NCBI GenBank assembly: GCA_949358305.1
Contig: OX442318.1
Coordinates: forward strand, 10,274,517 to 10,338,516
DNA: 64,000 nucleotides
From: Strigamia acuminata
Taxonomy: Eukaryota > Arthropoda > Chilopoda > Geophilomorpha > Linotaeniidae
Reading direction: 5' to 3'
This document shows, piece after piece, positions 10,315 to 22,658 of this stretch (position 1 is the first letter of the stretch; each line of letters begins with the position of its first letter). Made by a program: the position numbers and the translations under genes. A model generated the notes under the pieces. The model searched no databases and was not told where the DNA came from. It was given only the letters and a program-made list of their open reading frames with translations.

Positions 10315-10598
10315 TTATGGAATAAAAGGTTCCAGTTCGTGATAATTTTTTTCTTGTGATTTTGTAAATGAACGAATTTTTTTATTTAATTTTGAAGTGA
10401 CGTTCTGGTTTGTGATGTGATCCATTTCGACCCTTGCACAATTTTCAAATTCGAGCTCTGCACAATTTTCTAGTTCTTCAAATTCTTCAGTCAGTGATTC
10501 TAAGATGGTGTTAACAATTTTTCTTTCTAGTAGTGCTTCGTTGTAGGCTATTCTCAGCTGCATAGTTCCATTAAAACTTGAGACTCCGAATGACAAAC
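10315..10598 (-). CDS. Acyltransferase gene C, extended C-terminal exon
   Basis: The acceptor CCCTTACAG|GT at 10,599-10,600 continues gene C in the same phase as its relatives, giving Gly then LSFGVSSFNGTMQL. The exon encodes 93 residues, against 47-50 in A, D, E and F. After EEFEELENC it runs on through AELEFENCARVEMDH into a basic, unrelated tail. ELENC/EFENC looks like a small local duplication. The extra tail is probably recent read-through. Confidence 0.78.
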
Positions 10599-11908
10599 CT
10601 GTAAGGGAAACAAGGAAACATTATTAAATAATTTTTTAAAATACTCAAAGGAAGTTTGCAGTTTGTTAATATTGGGTTTATTTTTGACAAGAATGCAGTA
10701 GAGCATTCAAACTAATTGAGAGACACAGCTGTTCGTAAAACCGGGTTTATTTTCATTCAAAACTCCTACTTTGCATTATACGCGAGTATATACGGTAACT
10801 GAATGGAATTTGTGTTCACAAACTCGCTGCTTTCCAAATGCCATCAAAACACACAATACTCTATATAAACACTTGAAGGCATAAGGCTATACGGATTTAG
10901 GGACAAGCTCTTTCTTGAATAGGAAAATTTTTTTCCTATCTATTTTTTTTTGCTGAAAATTTGTGACTTTGTTTATCTGATAATAAAGGAAATCTCAGGT
11001 GAAATTTGTATTGATTCATCATTTATTTAATTAGTTATTCTTTTTGCAAAATTGGTGCCCTTTAAAACTCCAGCAAAACTTTTAAACAGGCTTTGCTGCT
11101 TTAGTAAAGAGCGATTCAGTTAACAGCCTTTTTGCATTTACTGGTAGTGTTTACCAGATGGTTCAAAGTTCATTATTATTGCATTAACATATTGCGCCCT
11201 CTATAAATTTAGTAAAGAACTCCAAAAAACCTAAACAGCGCTTCAACTAATTGACCTGAAAATTGTTCATAAATCCGTAATGGCTTATACCAGAACGGCA
11301 CATTTTACCCTTATGCCTCCAAAGGTTAAAATGATTGTATTTTGGCATGTTTTAGGGTCAAAAACACAAATTCATGGACGCGACATCACATGGATGCGTT
11401 GCTGCATCAGCTTCAACGCGCAAGCATGAAGCAGAATGCGCAAGCATGTGCCATCGCGCATTGTCAACGCAGCAACAAACAACGCATGCCAGTTCACATG
11501 TTCACATTGTTTTGACAAACAAAAAGGAATGTGCGGGTTGTTTGTAGCTGTAGCCATTTTTGTTGACAATGAATAGTCACATGTAGCAGCGCCGTATCAC
11601 CTAGCGGGATATTCTGGCAACTAAAGTTTATTGCTGCATTGGAGTTGAAAATTGTCAACTCGTGCGTTGTGCGTTACGACGTACGAAATCACAACGCGCT
11701 TCAGTCAACGCGCGTTGGCGCTGCATACCAGTTCACATGCAACGCATGTGGCGAAGCAGCTTTGGTGCGATAACGCATGCGTTAACGCATCCATGTGAAC
11801 TAGCCTTAAGCTGCAACGCAAACACTGAAACACTTATTACTACACGACTTTTTGAATGCAATTGTACGTGACAAACTTTATATTTCACACATTATTTCGC
11901 ATACATAC
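10599..11908 (-). repeat. Intron of gene C
   Basis: This is a 1,310-bp intron (donor GTATGT at 11,908). It holds an inverted-repeat element at 11,387-11,797 and otherwise AT-rich sequence. No other gene is seen. Confidence 0.6.
11387..11797. mobile_element. Inverted-repeat element inside intron of gene C
   Basis: The ends are CACATGGATGCGTT at 11,387-11,400 and its exact complement at 11,784-11,797. The interior is rich in AACGCATG and GCGCAAGCATG words. No transposase frame is present. It looks like a non-autonomous DNA element. Confidence 0.5.
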
Positions 11909-13184
11909 CCATTGCATTTGTTTGTGGTGGAAACATAGCACAGGCCACTAGTTGTTTGCCCTGATTATTCAAACATAGTGACTGTTGCAGGGGAACATTA
12001 CTAATATGAATGTCAGTTTCATGATAACCTTTCTTTACAATCTGAGCTGGCAGTCGATTCATAGCAGCACTTGCCAGTAAATAACTAAAATAATAGAACG
12101 GTAAATCCTTCTGTTTGCTCGTAAACTTATGAGTGCTCTTCAGTCTCTCTAAAGCAGTATTGTCGCTTATTGCAAGGTGAATGACAAACATGGAAACCGC
12201 ATTCTTAAATCCAGCTTCCTGATACCCACTTTCTATTGAAATTGGAACTGTTGCTGTAATATCACTAAGTGGAATATTGTGCGTGAAAAAACATCTTTTT
12301 AAGGCACCAGCAATGCAGGATGTAACAACATCGTTGACAGTTGCGCCAGCTTTTCGTCCGGCCATCTTAAATCGAGCTACCGGTATCGGATATAATGGCC
12401 AGCTTCTAATCCGTACCTTTCCTTTTTCTCGTGGAGGTTTTGAAGTATATTCCTCCTTGATATCTGTCTCGTAATAATATTTAGGGAAATAAAATAAAGT
12501 GGTTAGTAAAAGAGTTTTTCTAGTCGGTTTTGGTGGTTTTGGTAGCAAACTCTCGTCAGACTTTTCATTGAGGAAACAACGACTCGTCATTTGGTTCAAG
12601 TGACCACCGTCGGCCAGGCAATGATGGAATCTTGAGAAAATCACATACCGAGGTTCGTTAGCGAAGGATTGGTCAAGTGGGAAAAGCAATACTAGCCAAG
12701 GTGATTGGTTTTCGCATAACAACTGGTTCCAAAGTTGGGAACATATTTCGTCGAGTTCGTCTTGATTTTTAGGCGGTTTGCAATCGTAAAGTTGAACGTG
12801 GTCATTGATTGAGAAATTTGTGTCCAGTAACCAGAAATAATATCCGCACGAATAAATGATGTGTTTTCGAAGGAGAGGGTGTTTGTATTGACCGTTGTGC
12901 TTCACTTCGGTCCAGTTTTTCCGGACGGTTGTTTTGATTTCTTCCAAGTCTAGTGTTCCTTGAAAAGTCATGTACTCATTTATTACACCTTCCCCGCTCT
13001 GCATTATAATTAGAAAGCTGGCATCGATATTCTTGAGTAACTTGATCCATTGTTTGTGTTTTATGCTCAAAAATATTTTGAGTAGTTGAACGAACACTTC
13101 ACACGTGCAAAGAATGGGAATAGCTAATAGAGAATAAGCTGCTGCTAGCAGAAAGCACACAAGTGCCGTAAGAAACTGGCGCAT
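11909..13184 (-). CDS. WS/DGAT-like O-acyltransferase gene C, main exon
   Basis: The spliced product is 519 aa, long for this cluster because of its extended last exon. It starts MRQF at 13,184. Residues 5-35 are hydrophobic, HHCLADG is at 187-193, the NDV block reads GATVNDVVTS, and IHISNVPLQQ carries the later SNVP motif. The donor is CAATGG|GTATGT at 11,909/11,908. It is nearest to gene B in both protein and upstream sequence. Expected activity is acyl-CoA-dependent ester formation at a membrane; the substrate cannot be inferred. Confidence 0.87.
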
Positions 13185-13504
13185 TTTGTGTTCTGCTTTA
13201 CAAGCGCAGCGGTTTGCTATGGGTATGTAATAGCTGTATATCCTTATTGTTTAGGGTGAAACTATGCATTTTTATTGTTGTAGCCATGTGGCAAAGCTCA
13301 CAAAGATCGTTGGTAGGATTGTGTAATTTGGATTTTTGTTTTGTTGGAATACAACATGTGCAGGGGCGGATCCAAGAAAGGGATGTTCAATGTTTGAATA
13401 TTGGCATGTGAAACAATCAGGTACATCACTCTATGTTTTAAGTTCAAGCAGTACAATATTTGCTTGTTCCAGTTTTTTAAATCTATTCTAAACTTTAATT
13501 TCAC
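13185..13504 (-). promoter_or_regulatory. Upstream region of gene C, shared with gene B
   Basis: The region is collinear with 7497-7950, including the GGAATACAACATGTGCAGG stretch, with a weak TATA-like TTACATAC at 13,223-13,230. Similarity stops at 13,504, where a TGTTGTGACCC sequence begins. Confidence 0.5.
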
Positions 13505-14257
13505 TGTTGTGACCCTGGATCTTAATCTCAATTAGTAGAACTGTAAGGGTCACGGTGGGTTGCCGCGACGAGACTTATAATTAACTAACTTACTAATTAT
13601 TAATAGTGAAGAAATTCAACTCAATTTCTTAAATAACAAAAACTCTTAATTTATTCTTTACAATAAATGTTTGATATGATGTTGAAATTATACAATAAGT
13701 GGTTTCATTAAATGAGCAATTATTGTGATTAGTTGATTATTAGTTGATTATTAAGAAGCTTTTATTAGAGAGGTTCTGCCTAGAAAGCTGAAACGTCATC
13801 ACTTTTTTTGCTGATGTCATGGAGGCGGAGTCAGGTTTCACGTTGAGCGCGTAGGCTTTGTTGTTTGCTACGTGTAATGGCTGGTCCAGACGTCGTTGAA
13901 GAACGTGTAAAAACAACGACAATGGGTGGCCGGAGCTAATTCTTCAAGTTGCAGTTCCCGTCTAACGCCTGGCAGAACCTCTGTATTGTTTCTATACTGT
14001 ACCTAGCAGACTAATAGTCTTACTGCTGATTTATAGTAGTCCCAAAAGGGTTGACAATGTACATATCTATCTAATGGCAATTGACTTAATGCTAGTTATC
14101 AATTATCTTACTTGTCGTTTTAAGTGCTTGCAGACCCAAAGCCACTAGTTCTTTGTGAAATAATTTGTTTAAAATAAAATGTAGATAAATATCAGTTTAG
14201 TTTGCATTTCAAAGATTTGATTAAAATTATGTATGCGTCTCACGAAACATTGAAATA
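13505..14257. other. Gene-free stretch, possible LTR-like insertion
   Basis: It begins TGTTGTGACCC, the same eleven bases that open the gypsy LTR at 34,911, and starts exactly where B/C upstream similarity ends. The far end and a target duplication could not be placed. No supported gene lies here. Confidence 0.3.
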
Positions 14258-14403
14258 TTAGTCTTGATATTTTTCTAATTCTTTCAATTCTTCAATAAAT
14301 GACTTTAGGATAGTGTCGACATCTTCCTTGGTCAACGTTGTGTCGTTAGCTGCTACTGTTAACTGCATGGTTTCGTTAAAAGTTGATATTGCAAATGCAA
14401 TTC
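14258..14403 (-). CDS. Acyltransferase gene D, C-terminal exon
   Basis: The acceptor TTTTTTTCTAG|GA at 14,404-14,405 gives Gly then IAFAISTFNETMQL, the expected C-terminal strand, and an acidic helix ending EKYQD before TAA. The exon encodes 47 residues and is too short to stand out as an ORF. It was found by looking for the shared exon after the donor. Confidence 0.85.
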
Positions 14404-14516
14404 CTAGAAAAAAATAAGCAAAAGGACTAAATTATGTGCTGAAGTATTTTTTTAGACAGGTAAACATATCTACTATTAATTAAGAAGTTATTGATTCTGT
14501 GAATAATTCTACCTAC

Positions 14517-15795
14517 CTACAATACTGCTGAGTGGTGGAAACACATTAACGTTCAGAAATTTGCCAAGGTTACTGGTACATTGATTTTGTTGCATGGGAC
14601 CATTTGATATACTACAAGTGAAGTACATTTCACCAAAGGCTTGTCTTGTACACCAAGCTGGAACTCGATTTAGAATAAGGTTACCAAGTAAATAACTAAA
14701 CAAAAAGAATGGTAATTCTTTCAATTTGCTCGTAAACTTTTGCGTGCTTTTCAGTCTCTCTAAAGCAGTATTGTCGCTTATTGCAAGCGGGATGACAAAA
14801 CTGGAAAACCAATTTTTAAATCCAGGTTCTTTCGATCCACCTGGCAACAAAATTGGACAAGTGGTGTCGATGTTACACAATGGGGTTGAATTATCTTTGG
14901 AAAAATGTTTTCGTAAGGCACCAGCAACAGAAGAAAGCATTACATCGTTGATAGTTGCTCCAATTGTCTTTGCCACTTTTTTAACTCTGGCTATGGAATA
15001 TAATTTTAACGGTCGAACGAATCCCTTGCCTGTGTGTGGTTCTCGTAGTAAAAGATTTTGTGATTTTACCCCATTTGATTCGCTCATAAATTTGGGAAAA
15101 TAGAATAAAGTTCTTAGCAGTGTAGTGGTAGAAAATGGATTTCCAAGTTTTGACGACAAAAACATGGGTAATGTTTCATCCAAGAGGCATAAATTCATCA
15201 TTCGATTGAGGTTGACGCCATCGCCCAAACAATGATGGAATCTCGAGAATATCACATAGCATGGTTCATTGTTAAAACAATCGTCCAATGGGAAAATCAA
15301 TATTAACCAAGGTGATCTTGTTAGGCATAATGGTTGATTCCAAAGTTGAGAGAATAAATCGTTGAGTTCACTTTGATTTTTTGGTGGTTTACAGTTGTAA
15401 AGCTGGACGTGGTCGTCGATGGAGAAATTCTTGTCCGGTGCCCAGAAGAAATAGCTACACTCCTCAATGAAATGGCTTCGAAGAAGGGGATATTTGTATT
15501 GACCCTTGAGCTTTACGTCGGTCCATTTGTCCTTGAATAATCTTTTGATTTCCTCCAAGTTGATCGTACCTTGTATAATCACAAACGGATTTATAATAGT
15601 TTCTGCGTTATCGTTTAGAAGTAGGAAGTTTGTATCGAAGTTGTTGACGAGTGTGAACCACTGTTTGTGTTTTATGCTTAAATAGATTGTAAGGAGTTGT
15701 CTGTACACTTCGAATAAGCACAGGATGGGAATACTGAGTACAAAAATAATTATTGCTCGTAGAAAATAATTAAGTGCCAATAGGAACTCTCCCAT
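14517..15795 (-). CDS. WS/DGAT-like O-acyltransferase gene D, main exon
   Basis: The spliced product is 474 aa, starting MGEF at 15,795. It has the hydrophobic N-terminus, SPWLILIFPL at 161-170, HHCLGDG at 187-193, GATINDVMLS, and SISNGPMQQ where relatives have SNVP. The intron (14,516-14,404) is only 113 bp, against about 1.3 kb in A, C and F, but sits at the same place and phase. A TATA-like TTTAAAA lies near 15,834-15,843. This is the most divergent member and the one least altered by repeats. Confidence 0.88.
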
Positions 15796-18689
15796 TTTCT
15801 CGAGTATTCCGTATGAACTGCTCAGTAGAATGTTTTTAAATGAGCCAAGTTCGTTCCTTGGGTAAAGTTGCCTAATTCTTATAATTAACTAAGATAAAAT
15901 CAAATTTTGAGTCACAATGTTTGCTTTTAATGTAGGCAACAACAGGAGTTCTATTCAGTCACGCACATGGCAAGCATTTTTCCTAGCTTGGCGCGCAACT
16001 TGGTCTTTTATATGTAGGTAAACTTACGATGTTTTTTCCCGCCTCTATAAATTTTCCTACATATGGTTTCTGAAAAGACGCATTGAAAAAGTGTTTATAA
16101 CTATTTAAGACTTATTTTCTAAAAAGTTAATTTAAATTTGAGTAAAGATAATTGTTATGATCATATGTAAACGTTTTATTTATTCTCTGACTGGAGAATA
16201 AATATCAGATATTACAGTTGATAAAATACAAAGAATTTGTTGTTCTTCGAATCGTTTTGCTGGATTGCGAGTGATCGGTAATCAACGAAAGAAAAATGTA
16301 TCTATTTTAATGATAATGTCAAAATCCATGAAATTCTTCTTCATTTTTTGAGTCATTTCTTATAGACATTTGTAGTCATCAGTTTGTTCAACGAATAACT
16401 GTGATAACATCCAATAATAATAGGGAATAATGTTTTATTACAACAATTATGTAAATTGGTATTGAGTGAATTGTAGTGAACAGGGGCGGATCTAACTTTT
16501 CGGGGGCCCGGGGCTTGAGGTTTTCCCGGGGCCCCTTTCTCAAAATTTTTAATAGCGACCCTTCTTCCTTTTTTCTTTCTTAGCGACCATCACGGGGGGT
16601 CGCATCTACTGGTTGAGTGTCCGGGCGGGCTTCGTGGCTTTGTCATGACAACATTACGAGATCGAAACATAGCTAAATACTACGAAAAATACAATCAAAA
16701 GGTTAGCGAGTAGTAATTTTGGCGGGGACAGTCAACGATGATCCACAATCATCACGGGAGGGTTTGACACCTCCATCCGCCTTAGAGCTGTATTGGTGGA
16801 TTTGATCGCACTCTGATTAACAACCGAAATTTGTTGGATGGGTTTGTCTTCCCTTATTGTCGTGATTTTGGCCTCTATCCGCCTTCAGAGGCATAACGGT
16901 CGAATCAATCGTGCTGATCGAAGATCGGTGTTTATTGCTTGGGTTTACTTTCCGCATCTGCCTGTATATGTATATGCGGTATATTGACAAAAACATACAA
17001 AAAGCAACTATCTGGTGAAAATCCAGACCTTATATATATATTTGGAGAAAAATAGGGATTAGCGGCAGCCAATCGGACACCAGAATCCATGGATCCGCAG
17101 GTCACTTTAGGGATTAGCGAATCTGGACCTTGCAGAAGACTAGGTCCAAAAGAGTCCATTTGTCACCTTATCATCACAAAGTGGAGTTTTATTCTTTTTT
17201 TGTTCAATATTGATTCATTTGAATCAATATTCAAATAGTAGTCATTTATTTATAACTAATAAAGTATATGTAATATTCAAGAAAACGAGACATCTGTCTA
17301 CTTCAACTGCTAGCTAACAACTGACTTTATTCACAATCTTTGTTGATAACCTCGTCCTCAACGATCTTGAATGCCATTCCCTCTGGTGGCCATTCTCAAA
17401 ATACTACAGTATATTTTATTCTTTGCACTGAAATATTATTTACACATTAGTAGTGTTTAAATCAAATCTCGCGCACTTTCGGACTATTGGTGCCATTTGG
17501 TGCCGAAATTGGAACTATTATGGTTTTATAACCGTCATAAGTTCCAAAGAAAACAGCAATTGTGATTTATTTAAACTTAAGAAATAGTTCTTCAATTTTA
17601 TAAATATTGCATCTGTGAGTCACCACTTGAACAAACTTAGGAAACCTGTGTGGAAACTGGTGTTTCTAAAATTAACTAAAAGGATTAAGTGTTTTGACCG
17701 TCTGGGGCGCAGGTGTCACCAATGTGCACCTGTGACCCCAATAATGTAAATTTCCGAGTATTTCGGATTAGTTTTATTGAATTAAGTATTAAGTATTCTT
17801 TGTAAATGACCTAGAATAAATTACTTCTTAAATATAAACCATCGAGTGTGCATGTTTTTGCGATCGATGATTTCATCGCAATCGATCAGTTAGCACAAGT
17901 GATCGAGTTCGGGTATGGGTATGGGTAGGGTGTGGGGATGCCCCGGGTACGGGTACAGAATTAATTGGAGACGGGTAACAGGCGGGTAAAAGGTACGGTT
18001 TTTACGCCAATGCACATCTCTGCTCTAAAGTTAGTTTACATCCAGAACGTAAGAATCCATATAAGTTTTTATTATTCCAATTGCAAATTCGAGTTGCTAC
18101 CGCAACAACCTGATCTGATTCCATCGGTTGAGGCAAGTGTGTCTGGGTGGTTGCTTGTTGTGGGGATGCAGAAGGCTAATTCACAGGCAGTAAAAAAAAC
18201 ATCGCTCCCTTCCGCCTAGAAACGTTTTTGGATCCGCCCATGGGCAGCCCAGCGTCTGGCAAACATACAATGATCATTATCTGATGCAAGAATCTGATTT
18301 GTTATAGTCAGATAAGATACATTTGAAGTTTTTTTTTTTTTTATGGTCTTTGATTTGTGTTTACGAAGGAAATTAAGTGTTCTATGCATAAAAAATAACC
18401 CTAAAACACGCTGAACTTCCGGTGGTGCAGCAAAATTAAAAGAACCTAATAAGATCTTACTGAACCGAACTAAGCAAAAGGTGTTTTGTATTATAAATTG
18501 AGTCATTGGTTATGGTTTTCCAAACTTTGTTGTTTTGTTAATAATCTCAGTTAGGATCAGGAGAGAAGAATACATTTTTCAGTGCAATTTAAAAGGTTTT
18601 GTTGTAGTGTTTTCCAGCTTGAGCACAATAGGAATAATGAATTCATTTATTTGAAAGAAGAAATGTTTTTTTTTTTTCTTTTTTTTTTT
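15796..18689. other. Long intergenic stretch between genes D and E
   Basis: No gene is supported. CAGGGGCGGATC at 16,481-16,492 and its complement GGATCCGCCC at 18,230-18,239 may bound a decayed element of about 1.76 kb; the same motif occurs at 7815 and 13,361. A GGGTATGGGTATGGGTAGGG tract lies near 17,912-17,935. Short frames at 16,932-17,159 and 18,216-18,506 show no motif. Confidence 0.4.
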
Positions 18690-18702
18690 TGCAGTTTTAA
18701 TA

Positions 18703-18857
18703 TCATTTAAGATTCATCATAGAATTTTCTAATTCTTCAAATTCTTCAACAGCCGATTCGAGGATTTCATCCACATCTTTCTTTTCAGCTATTGCCTGGT
18801 CAGCTGACACTACAAGCTGCATATTTCCATTGAAGCTCGAAATTACAAATGCTAAAC
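18703..18857 (-). CDS. Acyltransferase gene E, C-terminal exon
   Basis: The acceptor CTTTTCAAG|GT at 18,858-18,859 continues gene E in phase, giving Gly then LAFVISSFNGNMQL and the acidic helix, ending ENSMMNLK and TGA. It has 50 residues, as in A and F, with a few substitutions. Confidence 0.85.
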
Positions 18858-18915
18858 CTTGAAAAGAAAAAAAAGCATATAATTATTATGAGGCCTTTTA
18901 AGCCGCGATAGGTGG

Positions 18916-19172
18916 GATCTCCATCATTTTAGCGACGCTCATTTTAGCGAAAAAGTCCCATTTTAGCGAACATGTCATTTTCGCGACACAAAAACCTAGG
19001 TTTAATTCCTAAGAAGGGCTAACATTTATTTGGGGCAGCCCCCCCCTTTACCCCCCCGCGAACCTAACCTTACTGGTTTTTTGATGAAAACCACTTTTTT
19101 ATCGTGTAGCGTCGCTAAAACCTTGGTTTTTGTGTCGCTAAAATGACATGTTCGCTAAAATGACGCTAACCG
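18916..19172. mobile_element. MITE copy 2 (TTTTAGCGA family) in intron of gene E
   Basis: This 257-bp insert is flanked by GATAGGTGG at 18,907-18,915 and 19,173-19,181. It is absent from the matching intron of A and F, which have the single site GCGATATGTGGCATG. Ends repeat CATTTTAGCGA and its complement. The core CGCGAACCTAACCTTACTGG is shared with the copy at 5767. Confidence 0.88.
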
Positions 19173-20448
19173 GATAGGTGGCATGACTTTCTTGAGGACT
19201 TCGTATTGGAAGTCTGTTCATTTTGTCATTGATTATTTCATCGCCTAGTTTTTTTTGGCTGTTTTAAATTTATTTTCCAGGTGGCATAAAAATCCACTGA
19301 GATTCAATGACATCAATCTTGACTCGGTCTCTCGTCTTACTCTCACAACAGTATTAAAAGATAGATCGGACAAACTTAAAACAGCTAAACAAAAGGGAAG
19401 TTTTTTGTCCACGACTGTACATTGAGTAGCGGTATGTGGACGCAGAATTAAAAATTAAATTTAGTCGCAGTAGATTGAGTTGCTCAGGGCCGCTGCGTCG
19501 ATGATCAGCGCCTTTGTGCAGGGTAGTATTTTGGCGCCCCTATCGGTGAGAGGCGGTTTTGTGCAAGGTAGTGTTTCGGCCTCCCCGTGGGTTGGAGACG
19601 TCTTTGTTCAGGCAGGGCTGGACTGGGAACAAATTTAGTATTGGAAAATCTGGATAGGTCGGGCCATCGGAACAAATTTTTACCGAGAAATCTGGATAGA
19701 TCATGTGATGTATACTCTTTCCACACTCAAGAGAAGCCCTGGAATCTTGGCTTCCTTTGGCCTGGTCTGATTACTCAGAACTGTAGTTGAACTTCTGCTA
19801 TGAGGAAAAGTAGTTCCCTATAATTTTTAGTCTTTTTCTGCCGAATAATGATTGAAATGATGTACATTTAATGTTACTCTAGAATAAAAAGTTATTTCCG
19901 TTTTAAAAATAAAGTTTTATGTTCTTTTTATTTTAAAATGCATGTCTGTTAAGTTGATCGCTTGCTTTGTCAGGCCAGAAAATCTATTACAATGTCTGTG
20001 TTTCTATTTATATCTGTGTATCTGTATAATGCAATTCTGTTGTTTTGGGTCTTTTTTTATGTATCACTACACAAGTGAAATGGCTCGGCCAATGAGAGCC
20101 AAGATTCCAGTGCTCCTCTTCAGTGTGGAAAGAGTATAATAGCGTGATAACACGCATAATGACTAACACCCTCTAGGGGCTTTAATTGTAAATAGATAAT
20201 ATGTAAATATGCCTGACCTTGGAGTAACTAAGATCACTCACTCAAGGATCGGCCACGGCAAAAGGAAAATAAATTAACAGCGTTACAGGCCACCAGGAAA
20301 TTCCCGGTATCCCGCCGGGCCAGTCCAGGTCGTACTTCGGCGCCTCTATTTTGCCTGAAGAGGTCCCTCTTGGTGCGAAATACGACCTGAACACCTTCCA
20401 TCGGCGACCCTGGAGTACTTACAGCTCACGCTTTATATATTTACATAC

Positions 20449-21730
20449 CTACAGTGCCATCGTGTGGAGGAAATACGTTATACGCTAAAACTTCTTCTTC
20501 GTGAGCATTGAAGCAGCGACTCTGTTGCAAGGGCACGTTAGTTATGTAACAAGTTGAGTCGGCTAAATGAAAAATAAGGCGAGTAATACGAGCAGGAAGT
20601 CGATTTAAAACCAACTTCATTAATAAATAATGGAAGTAATAGAACGACGAATTCTTAGATTTGCTCGTGATTTGCCGCGTACTTTCCAATCGCTGTACCG
20701 CAGAATGTTCACTCAATGCAAGCGGAAGCACAAAAGCCGAGAAATTATTCTTGAAACCAACTTCTTCGGCATTACTTTGCATTGAAATCGGACTTGTACA
20801 ATGAAAATGACTTGCCGGTGTTGCATTGCGCTTCGAAAAATATCTTTTTAAGGCTCCAGCTATGCACGATACCATCACATCATTGATAGTTGCTCCACTT
20901 GCTTTCGCCACTTTCTTTACTCGGGGTAAAGATGACAACGTCAACGGTCTAACAAACCTCTTCGCTACTTGTGCCGGACCGTGTAAAACATTGTTGTCTT
21001 TGGTACTCCAACGATCCACAAGGTACTTTGGGTAGTGCAGCGAACCAGCGAGAAAAGCCGAGGGAGAAAAACTTTGTTCAGCTTTTGGTGGCAAATACTT
21101 GACGCATTTTTCATCCAGGAAACAATGGTTTATCAATCGAGTGAGGTTGTAACCGTCGCCAAGGCAGTGGTGGAACCTTAGGAAAATCACATAGCGTGCT
21201 TCGTTGCCGAAGGATTGGTCCAGGGGTACAAGTAGTATCAACCACGGTGATTTGGTTTCGGATAACGGTTCGCTGCAAATTTGGGAACATACGTCGTCAA
21301 GTTCGTTCTGGTTTTTGGGCGGTTTGCAGTCGTAGAGTCGAACGTGGTCGTCAATCGAGAAATTCTTGTCCAGTAGCCAGTAGAAGTATCCGCAAGAATC
21401 AGTCATGTGTTGTCGTAGTCGAAGATGTTTAAATTGGTCTTTGTCCTTAACGTTGGTCCACTTGCGTTTGACTGTGTTTTTGATTTCTTCTAAGTCAAAC
21501 GTGCCTCGGAAAATCAAAAAGAAAGTTGACACTAAATGCGGATTAGAATCTCGGAGTAGAAAGACGGTATCGAAATTGTCGACGAATTTGATCCACTGTT
21601 TGTGTTTCGTGGATAAATACATCGCCAGTGATTGTTTAAATAGTTGGAATATGCACAGAATGGGTGCTAGCACTATACAAGCAATTCCAGACAACTGAAA
21701 GATAATCAATTCAAATAGAAACTTGCCCAT
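20449..21730 (-). CDS. WS/DGAT-like O-acyltransferase gene E, main exon
   Basis: The spliced product is 478 aa, starting MGKF at 21,730. HHCLGDG is at 187-193, GATINDVMVS at 279-288 and ITNVP at 396-400. About 19 of 428 residues in this exon differ from A/F, and no disabling change was seen. The reading frame extends upstream to 21,844 through a GTG, but a TATA-like box near 21,776-21,783 and the family start favour 21,730. The intron (20,448-18,858) is 1,591 bp, the A/F length plus the MITE. Confidence 0.87.
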
Positions 21731-22210
21731 GTTGTGAGTCAATGAGTTCTGTATAGTTTTCATCATCTGTAGCAGTATATATTTCTTGGAGTATGCAATG
21801 AATACAAGTAATAAATGTAAATGATGCTTATTGGAACATGCCACTTGCCATTGCCTTTTGATCTCTTTACTATCTAACTATGAATCAGCAAAGGAGTGAA
21901 TGACTAGTTTGAGAGTTTAATAGAATTTGAAATGATTGCCAGCTGGAGTCTATGCGTTGATTCAACTTACTGGATCATACCACTCACGTAATGTCTGATT
22001 AAATTTCCAGACCGATTCAATAATATTTGTTTAAAATATCAACAATAGATTATAAAACAGGTGTTCAAAAAGTCTATGGATTTTTTGTTTATTCTTTCCC
22101 AGGATAGTGAGCTTATATTTAGAGTCAATAATAGAGCATTTTTATGTTATTAACCTTTATTATAATGCTTTTATGCAATTTGAAAGATTTGGCAATTGTT
22201 TCATCAACAA

Positions 22211-22520
22211 TGCCAAACAACAAAGAATTCATTGTTGATGAAGTGATAAAAATATGAAAAATGAAAGCTGGAAGACTTACTAATCATGAAATTGCTATGC
22301 TAAATGATAAATATAAATATAAATAAACATAAATAAAATATAAATTTCTGATTTCTGAATCAGGAAACACTTTATGAGTTTTTGCTTCCGGTTGGGCAAC
22401 GAATTAGAGGATAACTAATAGATACTTCAGCAGGATAATGCCACTATTCACAATTAAAATTCAACAAGAGAAAAAATAATGCATCTATTGGAATGGCCAG
22501 CCTAAAATCCTTACTAAAAC
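22211..22520 (+). pseudogene. Decayed Tc1/mariner transposase remnant
   Basis: Broken plus-strand frames include LQQDNATIH near 22,427-22,453, matching the 'QDNA..H' motif around the second catalytic Asp of Tc1/mariner transposases. LEWPA follows near 22,485. An upstream piece near 22,211-22,300 reads like the N-terminal helix-turn-helix part. Stop codons and gaps show it is dead. Confidence 0.5.
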
Positions 22521-22658
22521 GTTGGTAGCTAGGTTAAGACAGCGTCTATTCGTGAAATCTGTATTTATGTGGGTGCAGGATTCAATTCGGGCGCCGTGCA
22601 AAATGGCGAACGTTGATACTTCGAATTAAGACCAAAATATCGCTCTTCACTAGGGAAA

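Larger units (their letters stand above)
18690..21979. repeat. Third, diverged copy of the gene A/F unit
   Basis: This stretch is collinear with about 1510-4560 and 23,500-26,550 but carries many substitutions. It also has a 257-bp MITE that A and F lack. It contains gene E. It represents an older duplication of the same unit. Confidence 0.85.

Noticed and set aside
21731-21844. Extended N-terminus of gene E
   Set aside because: It begins at GTG, crosses the TATA-like box, and is not shared with B, C or D.
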